Below, piece after piece: positions 1-5,125 of a stretch of 5,125 nt of DNA. Source of the DNA: Verrucomicrobiota bacterium (GTDB lineage: Bacteria > Verrucomicrobiota > Verrucomicrobiia > Opitutales > Seribacteraceae); contig JACNJI010000414.1 in assembly GCA_014382645.1 (NCBI GenBank), positions 1 through 5,125 on the forward strand, given 5' to 3'. Each line of letters begins with the position of its first letter. The first letter of the stretch is position 1. The notes under the pieces were generated by a model. It worked only from the letters and a program-made list of their open reading frames with translations. It was not told where the DNA came from and searched no databases. A program made the translations under genes and the position numbers.

Positions 1-1247
1 TCGGCGCTCGAGCACGTAGCGGGATTCCTCGCCTATGTCGCGCTCGGCCACGTAGAGGGCCCGAGGGGCGCTCAGTTTCACCCAATAGGGGGAGGGGACG
101 CCGCCGTGGTCGAGGGCGGCATGGGCGTCGAAACGCGGAACGTACCGGGTGGCGAGAACGTGAACCCGGGCGAAGGCATGGGCGTTGGCCACCTTGGCCC
201 TAAGCTTGCCGTCTTTAACCGTCAGGTCGGTGACCTGCAAGGGGGCGACCCGGTTGTCCTCGAGAATGCGGTTGGCGGAGGCGACGAAACCGAAGCGACG
301 GTCGCCTGGGGTTACCCGTATTTGCACGGTCTCGCCCGTGTCCTTGAGGAAAAGCTCGTAGTCTCCGGGGGGAAGGTTGCTCAAGCTGAGGAAACCGTTG
401 CGGTAGGAGGCTTGGTCGACGTGATCGGTCACGTAGAAGGCACCACGCCTCTCGAGAAGGGAGCACTTGGCTTCCTCCCGGCCCTCGGCCCACGAACCCG
501 ACACGGCCAGGCGAACGTCCTCGCCCGACGCAGCATGCAGGTGGGAAGGTTGCCCCACTTTGCCCTCGCGTTGGCCCGCGATCGTCCATCGGTAGACCTG
601 ACCATCGGCATTGCGAGCCGCAATCCACTGTATGTCATTCAACTCCCCGAGTGTTATCTTTCCGGACTGGTCGCTTTTCAGGCTGATGCTGTGTGACTGG
701 CGGAAGGCGGTGTGCTTGACCTCGAGGACTACGGGACGGTCGATGCGGGCTTCCCCGTTCTTTCCCAGGACATCCAGACTGTAGCCGTCCCGCGACCAAC
801 CGAGGTGGAGAGCGTCGACGAAACCGCCTTGCTCAATCGCGTTGACGGAGAAGGTGGCGGAGTCCCGAAGGTCCTGCTTTTTGCCATGGCTGAGGTTCTC
901 GACCTTCGCCTCGAGGACGACGGTCAGCTGAGAAAGCTTCTCGGGTACGGTGAATTCATGCAGGTAGTCCTCGCCTTCCTTGAGTTTGTCGATCGCTACT
1001 TCCGTGCGGTTCGGCGTTCCCTCGTAGTCGACCGCGAGCATGACTAGTTTGACCTCCTCCAGCGGATCCAGCGAAGCGGGACGGCCGTTGACCCGTAGGG
1101 ATGGGCGAACGATTACCTGTGCCTTTTTTCGGCTCAACAAGGCTTCGCGGTCGACGTATAGTCCCGCCTGCAACTCGTAGCTCTCGCCGAGATGGTTGAA
1201 ACGGGAAAGCGAGGAGAAGTCTCCGTCGCGCAGGATAACGGTCCTCT
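1..1247 (-). pseudogene. Continuation of gene B after the frameshift, running off the window end
   Basis: On the minus strand the frame whose codons begin at positions divisible by three is open from just after a TAG at 1377-1375 down to position 1. Meaningful protein begins at about 1245 (RTVILRDGDFSSLSRF) and gives 415 residues to the edge. The segment is beta-rich, consistent with successive MG or other beta-sandwich domains: GLYVDREALLSRKKAQVIVR (28-47), then PLEEVKLVMLAVDYEG (61-76), LHEFTVPEKL (95-104), VVLEVKHTAF (172-181), a carboxypeptidase-regulatory/CNA-B-like unit FLSLSNLPPGDYELFLKDTG (285-304), and FARVHVLATRYVPRFDAHA (358-376). The end, DIGEESRYVLERR, is clearly not a terminus, so gene B continues beyond position 1. 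It joins the 5' piece by a -1 shift (one base missing, or two extra). Codon choice matches the 5' piece, so decay, if real, is recent; a sequence error is equally possible. No ATG precedes residue 69 in this frame. Confidence 0.8.
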
Positions 1248-2945
1248 GGCCGGCTTGTGTTCCTTGCCGTCGAGCCAGACGGTGGCCTTGGGACGCGCTT
1301 TGTTCGCCTCGTCGAGCACGCGGAATTCGTGACCCGCCGGACCAACCTTCTCCAGCAGGCGCAGGGCGCCTTTGCTAACGAGGACCCGACTACTTATGCC
1401 GTTGCCGATGAACTCGACCACATAGACGCCACGTTTCTTGAGTTCGGGAAATGCGAAGGAGCGGGTGATCCGACGCATGGGCGCTTCCTTGAATTGGATG
1501 GTCCGTTCACGGGTGGCAGCGAGGCCGTCCAACTCGATACCCGTGTCGATCTCCTTGCCCTTGCGAAGGTAATAGTTGAAGGCATTGATCTCGAATTCCT
1601 TTACCAGAAGCGTCTCGATATTTTTGGTCCAGAGGGAAATCTTCACTTCTTCACCTGGGGCGAAGCGTTCCTTGTTGGAGTAGGCGAAGTCGAGGTCTAC
1701 GCGATCCTTGATGGTCTTCACCTCACCCGAGTTCAGCATCGAGTACCATTTCTCGGGATTGCCAAGTCCCGCCGTCAGCTTAGCCTCGGCGAAGACCCTC
1801 TTGAGGTAGTCATCGCGCACGTATTTCACGAAACCGTCGTAATCCTTGTCCTGAAGAAAGAAATGAAGGAGATGGGAGCGGACAAGGGAATCGTCGTTGC
1901 CGATTAGAGGAAATCCGCCGCGTGAACTGTAGTCGGCGTTGAGGTCGACCCGGCAATCGCCCCGGCGCTTGATTTCCGCATCTCGCCAGACGGGGTTTAC
2001 GTAGTTGGTATAGCGTGGCAACTTGAGGTACTCGAGGAACAGTTCGCGATCCCAAACACCCTGCTTCCGCTTGAAGGCAAGCAGGTGGTGCAGAACATTC
2101 GCCTTGAGGGTGTTGAAGGCGGGAGACAAACCGCGTGTGAAGCTGAGCTGGCGGTTTAGCCACTTGCTCATCTCCGCATCGTCCTGACGGGGGTCGACAT
2201 CAGCGGAGGGCGCCAGTTTCGGGAGGTAGGCATGGACGAAGTTGGCATTGTCGATGAACTTACGGTCAATCTGTAGCAACCCTTCCATTTGCGCCTGCGT
2301 GAGGTTGCGGTGGATGGTGTGGGAGCCGAAACCTTTGTTGTACTTGCTTTTCAGGTCCTTGACGATGAGTGCGGGCAGGTTGGGGACGTCGGGACGTATC
2401 AGGCGACTGAGGAAGTGCTGCAACCGGATGTCGTTCAGTTCGTCGAGGTCGAGAAGAGTGAGTCCCTTATCCTCTATGCCTTGCAGGTCCTTGTGCCGGG
2501 CGAGGGCCTGCTGGAGATAGACTACGAAACTGATCCTTTGTGGATCCAGCTTGGTCGGGTGGTTGGGCTTGCGACCCTCGACGACGCGACTGTGGTTGAA
2601 CAGCAGGTTGAGCTCGCGCTTGACGTGGGCCAAGGTCGCCTCGGGGTTTTCCCCGTAGCGGAGCATGGCCGAACGATTTTCGATTTCCTTTGTTTGCAGG
2701 GTGTGCCCGTACCGCTTGACCCAGATCTTCATGAGGCGCTCGACTTCCTGGTGGTCTCCCTTGCTCAGGGCGTGCAGGGAGGAGTAATAATAGTATTCCT
2801 GCGTGCCGGAGACCAGTTCCTTGAGGGCTTCCTCGCGGTCTTCGGCTAGGCTGAATCTTTCCACGAACCCGATCTCGCGGGCGGTGAGGCAGGTCCCGGC
2901 AAAAATGATTCCGAGGGCGAAGGTGGTGACGTTGCGAATATTCAT
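1134..2945 (-). CDS. Giant alpha-2-macroglobulin-like family protein, N-terminal part up to a frameshift (gene B, 5' piece)
   Basis: The start is the ATG at 2945-2943, supported by a GGAG Shine-Dalgarno sequence ten bases upstream and by an N-terminal signal peptide (residues 1-22). Residues 35-400 are predominantly helical and look like irregular helical repeats (for example YYYYSSLHALSKGDHQEVER at 51-70, and LVRSHLLHFFLQDKDYDGFV at 354-373). Residues 417-560 are beta-rich and resemble the first macroglobulin domains: ERFAPGEEVKISLWTKNIET at 426-445, FEINAFNYYLRKGKEI at 451-466, a Gly-Val-Tyr-Val-Val strand with EFIGNGISSR at 511-520, and GHEFRVLDEANK at 538-549 leading into TVWLDGKEH. From about residue 566 the frame yields an Arg/Ser/Thr-rich tail ending at TGA 1136-1134. 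That tail is out of frame: the proper continuation is in another frame (1-1247). The protein is likely secreted to the periplasm or cell surface and co-transcribed with gene A. The role is unknown; protease trapping or an adhesive or structural surface role would both fit MG-type domains. Family assignment is from recalled motifs. Confidence 0.8.
   Translation of the reverse strand: MNIRNVTTFALGIIFAGTCLTAREIGFVERFSLAEDREEALKELVSGTQEYYYYSSLHALSKGDHQEVERLMKIWVKRYGHTLQTKEIENRSAMLRYGENPEATLAHVKRELNLLFNHSRVVEGRKPNHPTKLDPQRISFVVYLQQALARHKDLQGIEDKGLTLLDLDELNDIRLQHFLSRLIRPDVPNLPALIVKDLKSKYNKGFGSHTIHRNLTQAQMEGLLQIDRKFIDNANFVHAYLPKLAPSADVDPRQDDAEMSKWLNRQLSFTRGLSPAFNTLKANVLHHLLAFKRKQGVWDRELFLEYLKLPRYTNYVNPVWRDAEIKRRGDCRVDLNADYSSRGGFPLIGNDDSLVRSHLLHFFLQDKDYDGFVKYVRDDYLKRVFAEAKLTAGLGNPEKWYSMLNSGEVKTIKDRVDLDFAYSNKERFAPGEEVKISLWTKNIETLLVKEFEINAFNYYLRKGKEIDTGIELDGLAATRERTIQFKEAPMRRITRSFAFPELKKRGVYVVEFIGNGISSRVLVSKGALRLLEKVGPAGHEFRVLDEANKARPKATVWLDGKEHKPARGPLSCATETSPRFPVSTISARATSCRRDYTSTAKPC
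1240..1271 (-). other. Frameshift site within gene B
   Basis: The 5' frame reads WLDGKEHKPA and then becomes implausible after the GCC codon at 1250-1248. The 3' frame becomes plausible from the CAG/AGG codons at 1248-1243 (QRTVILRDGDF). The absolute limits for the shift are the upstream TAG of the 3' frame (1377-1375) and the TGA of the 5' frame (1136-1134). Protein sense places it between about 1271 and 1240. There is no homopolymer longer than two bases and no X-XXY-YYZ slippery heptamer in this interval, so neither a homopolymer miscall nor classical programmed -1 frameshifting is suggested. Confidence 0.75.
2880..2945 (-). other. Signal peptide of gene B
   Basis: Residues 1-22 have a short n-region with Arg4, a hydrophobic core (FALGIIFAG, residues 9-17) and a small-residue end at Thr21-Ala22, so signal peptidase I cleavage after Ala22 is likely. 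Cys19 is preceded by Ala-Gly-Thr, a poor lipobox because Thr at -1 is unusual; a lipoprotein is possible but less likely. This indicates export across the inner membrane and supports the chosen start codon. Confidence 0.75.
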
Positions 2946-2951
2946 GGCTTC

Positions 2952-2964
2952 AAAACTCCGTTTT
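2952..2964. repeat. Small perfect inverted repeat enclosing the Shine-Dalgarno sequence
   Basis: In the minus-strand transcript AAAAC and GTTTT flank a three-base GGA loop that is part of the GGAG ribosome binding site. The five-pair stem is A/U-rich and would be weak, with a minimal loop. It may be chance; there is no U-tract terminator after it. Confidence 0.3.
2956..2959 (-). promoter_or_regulatory. Ribosome binding site of gene B (GGAG)
   Basis: On the minus strand the spacer reads CGGAGTTTTGAAGCC directly before the ATG at 2945. GGAG lies ten bases from the start codon, a slightly long but workable Shine-Dalgarno spacing. It fixes the ATG at 2945 as the start and shows that gene B is translated independently of gene A. 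Confidence 0.65.
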
Positions 2965-2984
2965 ATGGTAAAGGTTTCCGGTGG

Positions 2985-5125
2985 TCACTGCGTGGGTGGT
3001 TTGGCCTCGCGTATGGCGGCCCCGTGACGGTCGTGCAGGACGAGGATCGAGAAGTCCCGAGCGTCGTCAAGATCGCCCGTGTTGAGCGAGGCGTAGTCGA
3101 AACGTCCGCGCAGGTCTGTGTAGCCGTCCTTGTAGAAGCGCGCTTGGCCGTTGCCTAGCTTGGCGTAGACCTTGACGTATGTCTCGGGCAGGGGCTTGCC
3201 CGTGTCGGAGTGGGTCACGCGCACCTGCCCGTAGTTCTCGATGATTTGTACGGCCAAGTCGTTCGCGTAGTAGGCCTTGGCTTCGCGGATGCCCGCGGCA
3301 ACCACCTCCACCATGACGTTGCGGTCCGCGAACTCGTCTGGCAACGGGAAGGAATGACCGTCCTTCCCTTTCGGCAGGTCGATCTCCCGGCTCAGGTTGG
3401 GTACGATGCTGGTGAAGTGCTCGGTGTCCTCCTTCACGAAGGGCTTTCTGGAGAAGAGTAGTTCCACGTCCATCGGGTAGAAGTTGACGGTGCAGGACTC
3501 GAGGTTGCGGGCCCGGATGGTGACCTCCCCTTTCTCGACCTCCAGTTCGAGGCCGGGTTCAGTGGAGGCGAGGGCGTCCTGAACCTGTTCGCGGTCCTCA
3601 TCGTCCACGGGCTTGACGCCCTTGCCGTCGATCTCGTCGAGTTGACCTAGTGCCTCGCGGAACAGGTTCCTCCAGCGGTCGACCGGGTAGTCCGCGTATT
3701 TCGCGGCCCGTCGGCGAGCCGACGCGAGGTCGCCCTTGTAGAAGTCGACGTAGGTGGAGAGGTACTCGTGCTGGAGTTTCTCCGCCACGTTTTCGGGCTG
3801 GACGCGTCCGAATAACTTCAGTCCCTCGTTCACACGGTCCTGCAAAAATAGGTAATAGGAAACGGCGAGCAGATCCTCATCTTCCAGAATCGGGTGGTAC
3901 TTCAGGACGTTCATGTACCGGTGGTACTGCCCATGCAATCGATCGTTGAGGACTTTGCGATCCTTCCCCAGTCTGTGGGCCCGGGCATTGACCAGAGGCT
4001 TGTACTCGAGGTGCTGGTGAAAATTGCGTTGCACGGGATTGATGGTCAGGAGTGGGCTGTTCAGGTACAGGCCGCAACGACTCGTTATGCCGGAACGCGA
4101 CAGGTATTCACCCATCCACTTCGCATCCTTGTGGTACAAGGCGTAGGACCAGAGTGTGGAATTGTAGGACAAACGATCCGAGAGAAGCTTCAGGGCCTTC
4201 TCGAAAAAGGCTTTCCCTCCGCCACCCTCGCGGTCATGGCGCATGCGGTAGGCAATCTTGTCGAGGTCGATCCGGTTCATGTTGTGGTCGCGGAGGTATT
4301 GCAGCACTTCCTTCTCGGTGCCGTTCTGGGAGATCCAAGCCCATGAGGTCATGTCCCGCTTGCTCAGCTTGTCGACCACCTTGAAGACGAATGCGGCGGC
4401 TCCCGCCACCCGACCCTTGTCGTTCGCCACTTGGATGGGGTAGATCGGGTATTCGCCGGTTTCGGGGAAGTAGAAATAGAAGTCGTGGGTCTGGGTGGAG
4501 TAGGGCTCTAGCCGGAAGGGTCGCCCGTTCGAGTAGAAACCGTTCTGCAGGGGAATGGCTCCCGCGGGAATTTGGGTCAGGTAACGGAGCTTGCGGACCG
4601 AGGAGGTCGGGTTGGTGATAACCACTTGGCAACCGTAGGCGATCTGCTTGAGGAACTCGTCCTTGACGAAGTTGTCCAGCCGTTCTCCTCGCTCGTGGCG
4701 GAAACGGGAATCCGCTCGGTAGAAGTTCTGGCTCAAGAGGATGTCGCGGGCGTCCTCGGCGTCCTCGGTTTCACGGATTTCCTGATGGAACACCACCAGT
4801 GGCTTGTCCGACTTGAGGGCGAAGGTGCGTCCCTCGTTCTCCACTTCGTGATCGGCCGCGTCGAAAGGCAGGTCGAGGACCGCCAGGGCGAGCATCATCT
4901 CGGCGAAGTTGCGCGTGGCGTGGATGAAGTTGCCCGAGAGGAAGGGCTTTCCTTCGGGATTGGCCGCGTAGTCGTTCCAGAAGGCGTTGACCAGGATGAG
5001 GTCGGCGTTCTGGCGCTCGATCGGCAACTTGTAGTAGTTGTTCTCGGCCCATTCCTCCGTGGGAGGGAGCTTTCGGTAGAATTGACGGGCCTTGCCCCTT
5101 TCCTCCAAGTCTGCCGACAGGTAGC
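2985..5125 (-). CDS. Giant alpha-2-macroglobulin-like family protein, C-terminal 712 residues (gene A, 5' end outside window)
   Basis: The frame is open from the window edge to a TGA at 2987-2985, so the true start lies beyond 5125; the TTG at 5108 is only an internal Leu codon. Counting from the first full codon (Tyr at 5123): residues 1-160 are mainly helical, with the blocks NNYYKLPIE and EMMLALAVLDLPF. Residues 165-250 are beta-rich and immunoglobulin/MG-like (CQVVITNP, LTQIPAGAIPL, LEPYSTQT, FYFYFPETGEYPIYPI). Residues 255-500 are helical with TPR-like units (about 418-440 and 453-480). Residues 525-620 are again beta-rich (MDVELLFSRKPFV). Residues 628-712 form a C-terminal domain with YGQVRVTHSDTGKPL, YVKVYA and FYKDGYTDLRGRFDYASL. 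The three cysteines (165, 350, 544) are not in a thioester GCxEQ context. I recognise the family as large PVC-type proteins with MG-like domains, but no function is established. Export is inferred from gene B, which has a signal peptide. Family placement is from memory; the reading frame is certain. Confidence 0.85.
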   Translation of the reverse strand, partial: YLSADLEERGKARQFYRKLPPTEEWAENNYYKLPIERQNADLILVNAFWNDYAANPEGKPFLSGNFIHATRNFAEMMLALAVLDLPFDAADHEVENEGRTFALKSDKPLVVFHQEIRETEDAEDARDILLSQNFYRADSRFRHERGERLDNFVKDEFLKQIAYGCQVVITNPTSSVRKLRYLTQIPAGAIPLQNGFYSNGRPFRLEPYSTQTHDFYFYFPETGEYPIYPIQVANDKGRVAGAAAFVFKVVDKLSKRDMTSWAWISQNGTEKEVLQYLRDHNMNRIDLDKIAYRMRHDREGGGGKAFFEKALKLLSDRLSYNSTLWSYALYHKDAKWMGEYLSRSGITSRCGLYLNSPLLTINPVQRNFHQHLEYKPLVNARAHRLGKDRKVLNDRLHGQYHRYMNVLKYHPILEDEDLLAVSYYLFLQDRVNEGLKLFGRVQPENVAEKLQHEYLSTYVDFYKGDLASARRRAAKYADYPVDRWRNLFREALGQLDEIDGKGVKPVDDEDREQVQDALASTEPGLELEVEKGEVTIRARNLESCTVNFYPMDVELLFSRKPFVKEDTEHFTSIVPNLSREIDLPKGKDGHSFPLPDEFADRNVMVEVVAAGIREAKAYYANDLAVQIIENYGQVRVTHSDTGKPLPETYVKVYAKLGNGQARFYKDGYTDLRGRFDYASLNTGDLDDARDFSILVLHDRHGAAIREAKPPTQ

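Larger units (their letters stand above)
2946..2984 (-). other. Intergenic spacer between genes A and B
   Basis: These 39 bp are the only noncoding DNA in the window. They hold the gene B ribosome binding site and a weak inverted repeat. I see no convincing -35/-10 promoter pair and no G+C-rich hairpin with a T-run, so genes A and B are most simply read as one transcription unit with the promoter upstream of the window. Confidence 0.6.

Noticed and set aside
106..696. Plus-strand open frame of 196 codons
   Set aside because: It is antisense to the 3' continuation of gene B, whose frame shows coherent beta-domain protein throughout. The plus-strand product has low-complexity Gly/Val composition.
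1123..1129. A-AAA-AAG heptamer on the minus strand, a classical -1 slippery sequence
   Set aside because: It lies after the TGA (1136-1134) that ends the 5' frame, so a ribosome in that frame never reaches it. It is simply the Lys-Lys codons in SRKKAQ.
956..1345. Minus-strand open frame of 129 codons across the frameshift region
   Set aside because: It is in the third frame, Arg/Ser/Pro-rich, and matches neither side of gene B. It does not bridge the two pieces.
1257..1907. Long plus-strand open frame of 216 codons
   Set aside because: It lies wholly antisense to gene B, across the frameshift, with no ribosome binding site and no recognisable domain. Long antisense frames are common opposite G+C-biased genes.
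2289..2849. Plus-strand open frame of 186 codons
   Set aside because: It is antisense to the helical region of gene B and its residues mirror that gene's codons (Val/Glu/Leu-rich). No independent signal supports it.
2946..2984. Promoter or terminator between genes A and B
   Set aside because: No -35/-10 pair at proper spacing and no G+C stem with a T-run; the spacer is too short to hold both.
4749..4767. Short direct repeat GCGTCCTCG
   Set aside because: It only encodes the Glu-Asp-Ala-Glu-Asp-Ala stretch in gene A; two copies are not evidence of a functional repeat.
5106..5108. TTG as a start codon for gene A
   Set aside because: The frame is open upstream to the window edge (YLSAD precedes it), no Shine-Dalgarno or signal peptide is present, and the sequence begins mid-domain.

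Overview
The window is almost entirely coding on the minus strand. It holds parts of two very large proteins in tandem, separated by 39 bp. Both look like members of one family of giant, mostly uncharacterised, exported bacterial proteins related in style to alpha-2-macroglobulins (MG-type beta domains combined with long helical repeat regions). The sequence is G+C-rich with G/C-biased third codon positions. From memory, such pairs of giant proteins occur in Planctomycetota, Verrucomicrobiota and related PVC-group bacteria, so a PVC bacterium is the best guess. This is a weak inference, because the window has no rRNA or other marker gene.

Reading in the direction of transcription (from 5125 down to 1): positions 5125-2985 are the C-terminal 712 residues of gene A, whose start lies outside the window. 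This part has a helical segment, a beta-sandwich segment, a long TPR-like helical segment, another beta region and a strikingly conserved-looking C-terminal domain. After a 39-bp spacer (2984-2946) with a Shine-Dalgarno sequence, gene B starts at 2945 with a signal peptide. A long helical region and an MG-like beta region follow. Near position 1245 the reading frame breaks: the original frame runs into a TGA at 1136-1134, while a second frame continues without a stop to position 1 and carries the logical continuation of the same protein (415 more residues, all beta-rich). Gene B is therefore either a recent pseudogene or contains a sequence error of one base (or 3n+1 bases).

Gene A shows the C-terminal end of the architecture and gene B the N-terminal end, so the two visible parts cannot be aligned to each other here. 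My recollection of the family is that both halves occur in one polypeptide, which would make A and B tandem paralogues in one operon. No thioester motif (GCxEQ) is visible in either part. No RNA gene, mobile element, CRISPR array or terminator was found. The only noncoding DNA is the 39-bp spacer.
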